A stretch of DNA of 64,000 nucleotides from NCBI RefSeq assembly GCF_963855985.1, contig NC_087099.1:4866001-4930000 (forward strand), written 5' to 3'. Numbering within the stretch: position 1 is the stretch's first letter; each line of letters opens with the position of its first letter. The DNA is from Ostrinia nubilalis. Lineage: Eukaryota; Arthropoda; Insecta; Lepidoptera; Crambidae. The notes beneath the pieces are model-generated. The model was not told where the DNA came from. It searched no databases and saw only the letters and a program-made list of their open reading frames with translations. The translations under genes were made by a program, and so were the position numbers. Shown here piece after piece: positions 1 to 11,340 of the stretch.

Positions 1-339
1 TCAATGAATAATTTAAACTTTCATCTTCCAAGTCTAGTAGACTTTAATCTAACCGAGACTATTTATAGACTTGCCAGAAATAAAAGAGAGTGTATTCATG
101 GAATTCTTAAAAAGCAATTTGTGGTATTTTTCAGCAGATTAATGCATTAGGATTGCATATCAGTAAAGTGGGTTTAAAAATGCATTGTTTTTAAAAACAA
201 TAGGCACATAAACGGAATCACCATTGTGTTATGACGAACGACAAAATTTTAATGCTTAATAAAACATTCAGTATGATTTTTCAATGTAAAGCATTTTTAG
301 TGAAATCTATTTATTGTCCCGAAGCAGTGGTAGGTTAAT

Positions 340-1359
340 ACTGGGACCATGGACCTATAAAAAAAGTCGGACGGATTCTCATCAACAAAATACTGTGACA
401 TTAGGATACACCAGCTTGCCTGTACGTACAGGCCGGCACGCACACATTCACACCCTGTTACACCACTTCGAGTGCAAACTTCACACAGTTGACACATTTA
501 AGCAGCGAAAAAACAACACGAATACGACATGTCTTGTGTGATGAAATTGTGTAAAAACCGTTCTGTTCGAACAAACAAAAATTAAGGAATCACATTTCAC
601 AGGCAAAATAATAATCCAATCACTTATTTCCCGACATTTTAATATTGAAATTAATTGAAATCAAACGTCATTCACTCGAAAAAATAATACGTCAAAGACC
701 AGTGTTCTCAGTTATTTACGTGGGAAAATTACCCGAAATATGGGAAATTAATAATAATTTTAGGACTTTTTAGTTATTTATTACGCATACTATGGAAATA
801 AAATAATTTATCATAATAATTGTGTTTTAATGGGATATATTTTCATAGGCAAATTTGATCCTTCCCAAAAATGTGGAACTGCAAAATTCAAATTTTCTTA
901 CATTGATTTCAAGTCAGTGTCAGGTTGTATGTTAAAAAAAATCTATCAGAGATAATAATAATTATATTGATGATGCATAAGATTATGATTACCTATAATG
1001 TACACAAGATTCGTAATTTGTAACTGCGTGAATCATTTTTGATCAACATTATGTACATAACTACATACCCTGACACACTGACTTGCAAACAATGTAAGAA
1101 AATTTGAACATTGAAAATTTCGCGCCTACCTCAACGCATTCACCTTTCATCCTTTTAAAATGGCACGGAATAATTCTGTCTACATTTCCAAGTAACATCT
1201 GCCGATCTATGTTTTTCTTAAAATAAATGGGTAAAATGTTTTGGCTAACATGGCATCCCTAAATTCACTCACACAATAGACAAACGCCAAAATTTTGCGT
1301 CACAGTTTTGTTGTAGCGCGAGTTCCGTCCGCCTTTTTTTATAGGTCCATGACTGGGAC
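340..1359. mobile_element. Non-autonomous TIR DNA transposon, about 1,004 bp, with 8-bp target duplication
   Basis: Element body 348-1351. The left end (catggacctataaaaaaag) is matched in inverse orientation at the right end, and similarity continues less perfectly for about 50 bp. Both sides are flanked by the direct repeat ACTGGGAC (340-347 and 1352-1359). Removing the element and one repeat copy restores a continuous sequence. An 8-bp target duplication fits hAT or P elements. The end begins with CA, and the GC-rich target ending in GGGAC leans slightly towards P, but no transposase is present and the superfamily stays open. Only short frames of no recognisable type lie inside. Confidence 0.8.
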
Positions 1360-2148
1360 GTGTAAAAGTGATTTTAAAAGCCTATTTGCAAAAATAAATG
1401 AGTTTTATGAGTTTTTATTAATTTGCACAGTTTGACACAAAATTTGATATCATAAATTATTTATTAGCTATCATTATAATAAACATGCGTTGTCATAATA
1501 GTGATGTGACGCTCGGGCTTTGAGAGATACCAGAAATGAGCTGTCTAAAACCAATACCAACTCAGTATAACTGCTTCCTGACTTTATCGAAGTAGGTAGG
1601 TTTTGGCTATCGGCCAATGTCAGTCTGTAGTTTCTGCAGTTCCACAATCAAAATAAAAGAAATGTACAAAAGAAGTAAATAAAGACATTATTATACGGTA
1701 GTAAATTAAAATTTTAATACTTGAGTTCATAGAAGTCTAATTTCTTATGTTTGTTGGACAAAAAATAATATTTAAGTTTTCGTTATATTCCCAAAAAAAT
1801 AACATTTATTGCAACTGTGTAAGGTGTCACAGTGTCACACTTGATATACCGTCATCTGTTACTCATTGATTCACGCAATATAACTGCATGAACGGGAATT
1901 AACGGTCATAATGTACTGAGAATATTTCTTTTGACTTATAAGGAAACTGACTTTTTCTGCAGGTAAATTATTCACAACTGGATTACCTAATTGTTAGTGA
2001 TGCCATCATTTTAAGAGCTATTGATACATACCGAGTCATTTGGACGAAATAAAGCCTAAGATACACTAGGGGGTAAAAAATGTCCTCCAACGCGTGTCGG
2101 CGATTTGAGGGATTTCATATGACATAGTGAATCCCTGGCTTTAATCCC
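1360..2148. other. AT-rich intergenic stretch, nothing recognised
   Basis: No coding frame, RNA gene or clear repeat boundary was seen. The first about 60 bases continue the sequence into which the preceding transposon inserted, and look like an older dispersed repeat. Confidence 0.4.
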
Positions 2149-2265
2149 AGTGCTTTGACAATTGCACTAAATGCGTTTCCGAGTCGACTGCTACGCATTG
2201 TTTCAGTGTAAAGAGCTCTAATTCCGTTGTGCGTGTGAACAACAGTCCTTTCAATAGGCAAATAA
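2149..2265 (+). repeat. Dispersed repeat, copy 1 of a diverged direct pair
   Basis: About 117 bp that recurs at 2834-2963 in the same orientation. Shared blocks include agtgctttgacaattg, actaaatgcgt, gtaaagag, and the closing tgtgcgtgtga followed by gtcctttt. Clear substitutions and small indels show an old repeat. No coding potential was seen. Confidence 0.6.
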
Positions 2266-2351
2266 TAGCTGCGGCAGGACAAATTTTTTTTTAATTGTTT
2301 TTTGTCAGTTGTGAATTTATGACGTCATCTTTTCCTATGTTTATAAACCAA

Positions 2352-2596
2352 TCCCTACTTAATACTATAAATGCGAAAGTAACTCTGTCTAGACAGACAC
2401 AGACAGACGTCCGTGTCGATTTCACGCCTAAATCACTGAACCGATTTTGATAAAAATTTGGCAAAGAGATAGTTTGAGCCCTGGGAAAGGACATAGGATA
2501 GTTTTTATCCCGGTTTTTAAAACAGGGACGCGCGTGATAAAGTTTTTCTGTGACAGACAAAATTCCACGCGGGCGAAGCCACGAGCGGAAAGCTAG
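2352..2596 (+). mobile_element. Small Helitron-like element (Lep1 type), 245 bp
   Basis: Starts TCCCTACTTAATACTATAAA after an A and ends GCGGAAAGCTAG. The 5' TC, the 3' CTAG and a GC-rich segment before the end match small non-autonomous Helitrons common in Lepidoptera. The interior (gcgaaagtaactctgtctagacag, then a segment reading 'ccgattttgat...aaatttgg') closely matches the copy at 16940-17176. The base after CTAG is A rather than the expected T. Non-coding: the open frame on its minus strand is a by-product. Confidence 0.75.
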
Positions 2597-2833
2597 AGTA
2601 CCTATTATGCATAAGAATTTTGAATAATATTTTACTTATGAGTAAACACTACGAAAAGACGACAGAACAAAATAATAGCTACAATAATTTCGTATAAATT
2701 CGTATAAATTATCAAGTAAAATGACCATTGGGTACAAAGTGACAAAACTCGTCATCTTATTAAAATAACTTATTATACAATTTAGTGATGCGACCATGAA
2801 TGACAACTATCGATACTTATATGAGTCAGTTCT

Positions 2834-2963
2834 AGTGCTTTTGACAATTGTACTAAATGCGTCCCCGCGTTGGCTGGCGCCGCATTATTCCGGAGTAAAG
2901 AGGACTAACAGAACAGCACTTATTCCTTTGTGCGTGTGACATCGGTCCTTTTACTGAACAATG
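2834..2963 (+). repeat. Dispersed repeat, copy 2 of a diverged direct pair
   Basis: Partner of 2149-2265, same strand, about 685 bp downstream. The small Helitron at 2352-2596 lies between the two copies. Confidence 0.55.
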
Positions 2964-3515
2964 TCAACTTTGGTTTGAATTTTCGGATAGTATTACACCT
3001 AAACAATTTTCTAAATGGGTTTTGACAGTTTTGATGTTAAATATCTTTAAAGCACTCTTCACGTGTGTAATAAATATCAATAAACACTACAGATTATTTT
3101 TATTGTGCATTTTAAATAATAATAAAATTAAAAGTGAATTTTGTGAAAAGACGAGATACAGTTCAAGAATTCTTCTAAGACATTAAACAGTACGCGAGTG
3201 ATTCGTATTTGATACGGATACTGGAGCTGTTACATATTCTTGTCACATCTCTGAAACAACAGTCACGTAGGTGAGTGAAAATACTATCGGATATCGAAAA
3301 CCAATTTAGGATCATTCATTTGAGATACTAATTAAGTTTGATATGTTTTGTTTGTCACTACATAAAATCATTACATTATAAAATTAATACTTGTTTTGAC
3401 GGAACATCACACATAGGTAACGTGATTAATGAAAGTTTATTGTTTTATGAATAATAGTCATTAGGTACCTATGCCTTATTTAAAAAACAAATTATTAGTT
3501 AAGTTAAGTAAACAA
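2964..3515. other. AT-rich intergenic stretch, nothing recognised
   Basis: No frame longer than background and no recognisable repeat was seen. Confidence 0.4.
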
Positions 3516-3636
3516 GGCTTAGTTGCATCACCTTATTTTAACCGTACTAAATGACAATTTAACCGGTGCTTTTTGTATGGAGTCTGGCAGATTTTGGATG
3601 TTTGTCAAAGTTTAAGTAAGATGGTGCAACTCAGCC
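3516..3636. mobile_element. Short TIR element (MITE), family A, copy 1
   Basis: About 121 bp bounded by imperfect inverted ends: ggcttagttgcatcacctta on the left against taagatggtgcaactcagcc on the right. The interior 'ccggtgctttttgtatggagt' recurs in the copy at 46378-46480. Other copies are at 26770-26889 and 42178-42295. The target duplication is no longer readable here. Confidence 0.7.
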
Positions 3637-3836
3637 TCAAAGTACTATGTTCAATTGTTCATTTTAAAAGCCCAATCTTTGTATCACACACACACAGAAC
3701 TTAATTTACAACTGCTTTCATCAAGAACTCAGTAAATAAACATGGCCGTTCATTCGTTCAACCATGATATGGGTATTAGTAATGATTGCGGTTCCCCAGT
3801 GTTTGTAAACCATTCCTATTAAGGAATCTACGCACC

Positions 3837-4150
3837 AAACCCAGTGTCGGCGGCTTTATTTCAAAAGCATCATGTTGACGACTTGCACGATGTGTTGCCC
3901 GACTTGCTGTTGCGGTTATCATAGTGACTGTCGCGTTCATAGTTGATAGCAACTGCTATCTGCTACTAAACTACTCTACTACTACTCTACTACTACTCTA
4001 ACCACTGCTGCTAAAAAAGTTGCCGACAAAGATTTCCAATTTTAATGAGATGTCAAGTCGCCGACACTATAGACGACGTCTCATGTCGACAGGGCTTGTT
4101 GTGTAGACTACATAAAGGTAATACTCACTAGCAGCTAGTGAGTATTACTT
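3837..4150. repeat. Repeat-like segment with a CTA-rich tract and a perfect short palindrome
   Basis: Holds a run of CTACTA-type units around 3963-4000. It also holds a perfect palindrome with 14-bp arms around one base (4119-4132 and 4134-4147, taatactcactagc). The words gtgtcggcggc (about 3842) and gtcgccgacac (about 4059) are inverted, hinting at a decayed TIR element. Not assigned to a family. Confidence 0.35.
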
Positions 4151-6598
4151 TGTGGACGTCCCGAGATTGCAATGAGTTGTTAAGAAATTTTATCGTAATT
4201 TCAAAAAGTCGTGCAAAGAGAAAATATGAGAAAAGATGAGAAAATTGTGTACTACAAGCGGAATGAAGTATGACCTTCAGTTATACCAAAGGCATACTAA
4301 ATTATAGAAAGCAAAAATTACTGGAAACCCAACGTCAGGGGAAACTGACCACAAGCGATTCGGTTTCATGTAATGAATACGCTTCGTTATTTTCTCAAAC
4401 GATATCGAATGACTGGTACTTACCTAATGCATAATATCCTTACTTTTACCTTTCCTTTAATCCTCATGTTACTTTATTCCACCTATGTAATTGCTGTTTT
4501 TTTAATAGTCATGAACCTTATTGTTTTAATCCATTATTAACTCTATTGTTATTTGTTTGTTTAAAATTTTTGTATTTATCACTTTTTTAACTCCAACAGT
4601 TCGTCCTAAATAGCGTCCATGTTTCCTAAAGATTCTGCTGCTTTTATAATAAATGGTTCTACAGCATGTTACATCCTCATAAAACTTCAGCATTTTAAAT
4701 CTAAACTCATTAAGGCAGTTAATATTGAAGGCGTGTGTTCCTTTTTATTATACGGCAACATTTGTATGGATACTTAAATCTATTGCGTTATAGCGGAACT
4801 TTAAAGAATAAAACTGCAATGAAACTGACCGGGGCGCTCGTAAAACAAGTGAACGCTTCAGTTTCTAAAAGCTAAAGGAACGGAACTATTTTTACGTACG
4901 ATTATTTGAGGAAAAGACATAAAAAGATGCATTAAAAGTTCGCGACACATGCACTGACAACGGTTCCGTGTTCAAAGTGGCTTCGAAATAGTGTTGGGAC
5001 ACCGATGATTTTCCCATGTCGATAGCTTGCTATTAAAAATAACAAATGAAAAGCTATGCCAAAGATAACAAAATTCCAACAACATGGGGGTTGCAGTAAA
5101 TATGTTAAGTATCTGATTTTTTTGCATAAGAACTAATGCATTACCTAGTTGAATGTTAAATGGAAATGATGTGGTGGAAGAATGAGATTGAAGCTTCGAC
5201 TAAGGGTAGCTTTTTAATCATCATTAATAATTTACATAAATTCTTTAGAATAATATAGTTTACGTTAAAAAAGATGAAGTAAAATGAGTCACAATTTGAA
5301 AAAATCAACATCATAAAGTTAAAAAATATTTCTTGAATTTCTTTGAAACAATTACATATCAACGAAAGAGCTTAATCTTTGTCTCAAAATTTCAGTTCTT
5401 AGTAACTCAATCCTCGACCATTTCCTATAATATCGATAGAATTCCCATCCCTACAGCGGCTCTACTTTGAAGTCGTAAGTTGGGTCTTCGAAAATCCCCG
5501 TGCATCGACTCGCCCGGGGGAGCGTGAAGATTCCTAGTGGCAACATTTTCTCCACGGCCACTTTCTCAATAGTATATGTATGCATTTCCCCTTAAGACTT
5601 GTTCTACATTGGTATATGAAATTGCTTTGTAAAGTTTCCTTTTTCTATATTCTTGAGCAACAAATGTTTGGTGTAAAACTTGGCCATCGAATAGTTTTCA
5701 GAAAAATATTTATTTAATAGAAAATACCTTCTTTATATCGTTACCTCTTAACGTAGTTAAATGTTCGCCATATTATGAGGCAGTTCTCCATATTATGGGG
5801 CATGTATGTACCTATTATCACTTGATGGTTACTTTGAACTTATGATGTCTTAAACTTTCTTTACTTATACATCTGATTCTGATAAGGCAAAAAGTCGGAT
5901 ATGTATAAGGAAATACACAGCAAAAATGTAAAAGCATTTTAAGAATCGGATCAGAGATTATCCACCAATACAATGCCTTTTACCTCATCATAACAATCTG
6001 TTACAAACTCAATAGCGCCACATAAGATAGAACGAAAGTGCCGAGTCTTCCCCAGAAAATACCTAAAGAATCGACATACTGTTTAGTCAGATACTTCCAC
6101 AATAGCCCAGCAAAATAAGCAGAAAGAACCAAACACAATGACCTATTGTTCGATATAAAAGAAAAAACGAAGTAAGGTCAACGCACGGTGAAGACGCACT
6201 AAGAAATGAGGGTAACTGGGGTAACTTCCTGACAGTCAAGTGAAGATATCTCGACTTATTCACGAAATTTCTTAGAGGAAAAAAGTCTTTATCGGTTATG
6301 TCAGCATAAACTTAGGCCGGGGCGTATCAAAGATTGGTCTAGCTTTGAATATAACTAAGAATATTCGCGCCAAATTTGTGTTGGCGGCAAAATTACCTAT
6401 GCTCGTATACGCTTCTTTTTATCGATACATTTTTTGGAGGAGCAATGGTCTTCCTTAATCAATTTTGAAGCGCGTCTTTTCATTGAACTGATTGGACTCT
6501 GAAAACAGTTTTTTCATTAAAAATATTCAAATGAGATATTGTAATTCGATTCTTATTAGCTTTCTTATAACACCGCAATATGACGTAACCGGGGTACA
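4151..6598. other. Long intergenic stretch without recognised genes
   Basis: Only short frames with protein-unlike composition were seen (for example 5156-5362 minus, rich in F, I and N). A slightly GC-richer patch at about 5450-5560 has no exon signature I can defend. 'ccatattatg' plus 'ggca' occurs twice near 5769-5802. Confidence 0.4.
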
Positions 6599-7425
6599 TC
6601 TACACTAATATTATAAAGAGGAAAACTTTGTTTGTTTGTTTAGTTGTAATGGATAGGCTCAAAAACTACTGGACCGATTTTAAAAATTCTTTCACCATTC
6701 GAAAGCTACATAACTCACGAGTAACATAGGCTAAATTTTATTTTGGAAAAAAGTAGGGTCCCGTAAAATATTTGGGATTTTCATGAGACGTGGAAAAGCG
6801 CCATCTATCGTCATTGGTTAAAATCTTCTTGCGCCTGACAAAAAATTTTGAGGTACCTAAATATTCATGAAGGCAAAGCTGTCAAACGCCATCTATCGAC
6901 ATCATTAGTAAATTAGTAACTAAATATTACATGTACTATGAATAACGCTGTTCGTAAATAATATTGAAAATTTAATAAATAAAAATATTTTATGTATTTG
7001 AACCATTCACTGTATGTACCTATTTGAATCATTCACTGTGTTTAAACGAGCAAATCAAAGTGTTAATTAGTGACTTTTTACAAACTTCCTTGCAAATTCT
7101 TATTAAGTGCCGCCATCTACCGAGATGAATATTAGGGTACGGTTCAGCGGCGGACAAATGGGATGGGCGCGTGGGCGATTGTAGTTAAATAGGATAAGAA
7201 TTACTTCGTTTTTGTTTTCTGTATGTAATTTGTTAATTTTTTGGTAGGGTCTTTATTTTAATTACTTAGGTTGGTAGGTACTTACTTATTTGATTTTAAT
7301 GATAATTACTATAGGTACGTATAATTTTAGTAGAAAGAAAGGTCATTGAATGACTAAGTGACTCACTCACTCATCACGAAGTCTCAGAAACTACAAGTCT
7401 CAAAAGAGTTCTCATAGGGGTTAAT

Positions 7426-7831
7426 GGTCTATTCCACCTGGCTTTGATCACCAAGATGATCAAAGTGGACTCCAGTTAAATAATTTTTTTTAGTGTTCAT
7501 TGATCACCTATAAATAAATCATACCTCTGAATTGTCACATACATGTCCAATTTGTTTATTGCGGTTTTTAGAAAATATCAAAAATGTTACAAAACAAAAT
7601 ATGTAGTACAACAATTGGACATGTGACTATTCAGAGGAGGTGTGATTTGTTTGTAGATGATCAAATGACACTAAAATAATAATTTAACTAGAGTCCACTT
7701 GGCTCACCCAGGACATCGTATCCGTGGGTGCTCAAAGGCACAGAATATATTCAAAGGACACTAAATTAACGCTGTAAGTCCACTTTGATCACCTGACTGA
7801 TCAAAGCCAGGTGATCAAAGTGGAATACACC
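7426..7831. mobile_element. TIR insert nested in Helitron copy 1
   Basis: About 405 bp with complex inverted ends built from 'tattccac', 'ctttgatca' and 'gatcaaagtgga' words: 'ggtctattccacctggcttt' on the left against 'aaagccaggtgatcaaagtg' and 'gaatacacc' on the right. A second inverted pair lies inside (acatgtccaatt / aattggacatgt). A related Helitron fragment at 14451-14680 lacks this insert: there the bases 'gggggttccttttagaac' run on directly. Confidence 0.65.
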
Positions 7832-7989
7832 TCCTTTTAGAACGTAGGTAGTCACTAAGACGAAATTTTGCAAAATTCAACCCTTATGGGAGTTAAAAAG
7901 GGGGTTAGAAGTTTGTATTGCAGTCCTCGGTTTTTAAAGTAAGAGACTTTAACTTTCAAGTTAAAATGTATGCTCACTATGATCTCTAG

Positions 7990-8430
7990 ATATTGTGGAG
8001 GTGTACATAATAATATACTGTTCGGTACACTGTGGTACTGTGTACACATCGGTTTGCCGACGATATTGTGGTCATCGGTGGAATCTTTTGAAGATCTTGG
8101 CACAATGCTCGAAGACCTTAATCGATTTTCCCAACAGGTAGGCCTGAGGATGAACATGGACAAAACGAAGCTTATGTCGAATGTCCATGTTGCGCCCTAC
8201 CCAGTTTCAGTTGGGAGCTCAATTCTCGAGATTGTCGACAAGTAGGTCTATGTCTACCTCGGACAAACGATCCAGCTAGGTAGGTCCAATTTCGAGAAGG
8301 AGGTTAATCGTCGAATCCAACTCGGCTGGGCAGCGTTCGGGAAACTACGCAACATCTTTCCGTCCAAAATACCTCAATGCCTGAAGACTAGAGTGTATAA
8401 CCAATGTGTGTTACCAGTGATAACTTACAT
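7990..8430 (+). pseudogene. RTE-clade reverse transcriptase fragment inside Helitron copy 1
   Basis: Reading all plus frames gives pieces of the C-terminal half of an RTE-type reverse transcriptase. First comes a remnant around an ADDIVV-like site near 8056. Then comes an open stretch with LNRFSQQVGLRMNMDKTKLM (about 8110-8180), the thumb region after the catalytic aspartates. After a stop at 8243-8245 follow YVYLGQTIQLG, VNRRIQLGWAAFGKLR and LKTRVYNQCVLPVITY. Stops and shifts make it dead. The same protein type appears on the minus strand at 25070-26130. It moved with the Helitron, since the second copy has the identical fragment. Confidence 0.75.
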
Positions 8431-8643
8431 ATACTGAAAATGTATCATTAGAAATCAACTACGGGGGCTAAGGAGATAAAAGGAGGGTTGGAAGTTTATA
8501 TTATGAAAGTCCTATGTGTTTAAAGTAAGAGAGTTGAAATTTAAAATGTATGCGCTATAGATGCTAAGAGCGGATTTTACGAAACTCCACCCCTAATGGA
8601 GTAAAACGAGGTCCACGCGTACGAAGTCGCGGGCGGCCGCTAG

Positions 8644-9550
8644 TATTGAATATTGAATGATTGAATTTTGTATAAATTCGGCCCTACCAAACGTAATTAT
8701 TCCGAAGAGCTTTATGAAAGATATTTTTGGGAAGTCCTCAAATAATTTTCCATGAATATCGAGAGGGCTGCCCGCTGTTCGAAATGTAATTTATACATTT
8801 TAGAATTTCTATTAGTATCAATGAAATATAATTGAATCTCCAAATAGTACCCGTTACGCTGTTATGTATTTATATTTATTCGGAGGTTGGTTGAATATTC
8901 ATTTAAATGACCACACGTTTGTGGTGGAGATCAAAATTAATGAGTAAAGATGAATTTTGGGAAATAATTATTTCACTAATGGTTATGAATGATTAGTTAC
9001 CATAATCTAACCACAAAGTCAGGATAATGTCCATTTAAAGTCGAAAATCATTTTTAAACGCATATTTAAAACGACAGATTTTGGATCAAGCGTTGAACTC
9101 CACTTTTTCCTGCCAGGGTCTACAATTGGATCGTCAACCGTGTCGAGGAAGTTTTGTTTATAAAAAAAAAGCCCGGATTATTTTTCCAGGATCGACTTTC
9201 AGGAAATAAAAGATAATAATATTCAAGTGAACTTTTAATAAGGTTATCGCTATAGTTATAAATTCTTTAATAACAGTAATATACGCCAATTGATTCTACC
9301 TTGCAATTTGTTACAAGCATGTGATTTTAATGTCAATTACAGTTCCATTCAACAATTTAATTCTGGTCTTTATAACTTGCAATATAAGATCTTAGTTTGG
9401 TCACATGTTGCATTGGAGAAGATATCATATTTTATTGGAATGAAACTCTTTATTGAAAAGGTTAGATAAATATGACAGAATGAACTTGGACTCTTTACTA
9501 ATGATCGTGAAGAGATAAAGTAATTTTCAAATAAAGCAATTAACCCGCGA
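8644..9550. other. AT-rich intergenic stretch, nothing recognised
   Basis: No supported gene or repeat boundary was seen. Confidence 0.4.
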
Positions 9551-9690
9551 ATCGTCGGTCCACCTAGTGGGAGGCCTGCCCATGCTAAGCCACTTTAGAT
9601 CGAGTCGCCTGGATGCGGGCAGCGCAGGACCGGTGATTATGGGAATCCTTGGGGGAGGCATTTGTCCAGCAGTGGACTTTCACTGAAAGA
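9551..9690 (+). mobile_element. RTE LINE 3' end with internally inverted 5' part
   Basis: 9608-9685 is the plus-strand RTE tail (cctggatgcgggcagc ... gggggaggcatttgtccagc, agtggact). Just before it, 9551-9584 is the reverse complement of the segment that should precede the tail: the normal order gcaggcctcccactaggtgg then accgacgat is seen at 40160-40190. A tail with an inverted 5' part fits twin-primed LINE integration. Confidence 0.65.
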
Positions 9691-9736
9691 GTTTGGCTAA
9701 AAGGAACGAACGAACCAAAACCATTAAACTCAATAA

Positions 9737-9803
9737 AACTCAGTGGTCGCATGAGACCGGGGTAACAAATTGATTTCTATGTCTCGATTCGCTGGTATTT
9801 GAA
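9737..9803 (+). repeat. Dispersed repeat B, copy 1
   Basis: Core 'agtggtcgcatgagacc' and 'cgattcgctggta', found also at 42592-42670 (minus) and 48723-48795 (plus). Non-coding. Confidence 0.6.
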
Positions 9804-10004
9804 GGTCTAGGAAGGTAGAGTACCTTATTCTAAGTCTGCCTGGCTATCAGCTTACTATAGTCTGTCACCATAAAAACAATGTTAACAGCTTGTTGTGTTC
9901 CGGCAGATGGAGGTTATCTTAGCCAGTTCCTCTGTGGTATAGGATTCCGAATGAAGCAAGATATATCTCTTTGTGGGAAAAATAAAGCCAATGAGCTGCT
10001 GTCA

Positions 10005-10092
10005 TAGTGACATTGACGTAATGACAATACGTCAATGTCACTACAAACTAGAAACGTCAAAATATTGGGATGCGCGCGGACGACTCCGCGCG
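10005..10092. repeat. Two adjacent hairpins
   Basis: A perfect inverted repeat with 16-bp arms (tagtgacattgacgta, 10005-10020 and 10028-10043) and a 7-base loop. About 30 bp on lies a GC-rich hairpin (gcgcgcgga ... tccgcgcgc, about 10072-10092). Probably part of a fold-back or TIR element whose limits I cannot set. Confidence 0.5.
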
Positions 10093-10099
10093 CTTTACG

Positions 10100-10579
10100 T
10101 GCCAAGTGATTTAAAATGAGGCAATATTATGAAAGTTAAGTATCCAGTGTTTTATTTATGACAAGACAAAAGATCTACCGGCCTCTAACAGTAGGTACCT
10201 ACGTAACACATTCTGAAGAATAAGAGGCGCATTTCAGGCCTCTTACAGTACCCTAAAGGAACAGTCAATCCCAAAGTAACCTAAAAGTAATAGTTTGTCA
10301 AGACTTAAGCCCACTCTCAAGAGGCTGAACGTCAGTTTACCGCGGTTTTTGGGGACTTCATGAATGATTCATGTGTAGGTACCGACTAAGTGGGATCTCT
10401 TGTAAATCATTCATACATTTGAGCAAGCGAAGGGTTAGGGCGGGAAAGGTTTGCTAATGAAAAGAAATAGTTTATGTACTTATGTTATTGGACGTATAAT
10501 AGGGTTCTTACAGTATTTGGCTTTCGAATTGAAATTGAATAATTTAACCAAATATTCAACAGCAATAGCCCTGATAGTC
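10100..10579. other. Intergenic stretch, nothing recognised
   Basis: No supported feature was seen. Confidence 0.4.
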
Positions 10580-10701
10580 TAATGCCCGTTTTCACCATTA
10601 ATCCCTAATTTTTAAGTGACCCCTATAAAAACAAAATTTCTGTTATGTGATACTATCGGGGTCACTTAAAAATTAGGGATTAATAGACAAAATGGGCATA
10701 A
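10580..10701. mobile_element. MITE with TAA target duplication, family C
   Basis: Body 10583-10698. Inverted ends are tgcccgttttcaccattaat against attaatagacaaaatgggca; just inside, 'ccctaatttttaagtgacccc' is matched inversely at the other end. Both sides are flanked by TAA (10580-10582 and 10699-10701). A 3-bp TWA target suggests PIF/Harbinger. A half copy of the end may remain near 47240. Confidence 0.75.
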
Positions 10702-11176
10702 AATGAAAGAGTTGGTCAATAAAGAAACTTCTGTGGATATGATAAATTTTTGCTCCTGTTACAAAATCACGATATAGTATTTTAGCTAACCATTTCAAAT
10801 ATTTATCCCGTTAAAACCTCACGAATAAGCTAGCCATTTCAAAGTGTTAGCTAGTACCTAATTTACAAAGTTTTTATTCACACATTCATCAAACACATTA
10901 ACAGAAAACATACAGAAGCCTTAATTATATTATGAACCCTCGGCATCATGTTAGTCAAATTATAAGTAGCAGGATTACTATCCAGCCAAGTTCTTAAGGA
11001 CAGCTTAAACGCAACTTTGAAAAGGCCAAAGGGTTGCGAACATGCATCCTTTGTTTCGTCGTGTATAGTTGGCTGCGAAAACATGACGTGTTAAACTTTG
11101 TAACTGCTAATGCATTTGAAGTAATAAACGTGTAGGTACTAATCACAAACTTTGTCAAACGTTTCTCAGTTACCTA
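10702..11176. other. AT-rich intergenic stretch, nothing recognised
   Basis: No supported feature was seen. The minus frame at 10878-11084 has no recognisable domain. Confidence 0.35.
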
Positions 11177-11340
11177 TCTTACTAAATGTGTGTTACTCTT
11201 TCACGCAAATACTACAGAACCAATTTTGATGAAACTTTACAGTATTATTGTTTATAACCCAGAATAACATATAGGCTATAATTTATGACGATCTGTGACA
11301 AAATAAATTTCACGCGGGTGAAGCCGCGGGCAAAAGCTAG
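11177..11340 (+). mobile_element. Small Helitron-like element, decayed
   Basis: Ends gccgcgggcaaaagctag before a T. The interior ('acagtattattgtttataac', 'tataggctataatttatgac', 'gatctgtgaca') matches the minus-strand copy at 56450-56635. The 5' part has lost the usual AATATTATAAA segment; a TC after A at 11177 is the likely start. Confidence 0.65.

Larger units (their letters stand above)
6599..8643 (+). mobile_element. Helitron-like element, copy 1 (2,045 bp), with nested inserts
   Basis: Starts TCTACACTAATATTATAAAG directly after an A (6598) and ends GCGGGCGGCCGCTAG directly before a T (8644). 5' TC, 3' CTAG and insertion between A and T are Helitron hallmarks, and the start is the usual start of lepidopteran Helitrons. 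The same 2,045-bp unit lies at 12406-14450 with different flanks; by eye I find only two differences (near 7131 and 7760). No Rep/helicase is encoded, so it is non-autonomous. Inside are a TIR insert (7426-7831) and an RTE reverse-transcriptase fragment (about 7990-8430). Confidence 0.85.

Noticed and set aside
2291..2560. 89-codon minus-strand frame
   Set aside because: Lies wholly in the small Helitron and recurs as part of that repeat (16820-17107 area); not a gene.
7855..8163. 102-codon minus-strand frame, identical at 13662-13970
   Set aside because: Antisense of the RTE fragment; identity comes from Helitron copying.
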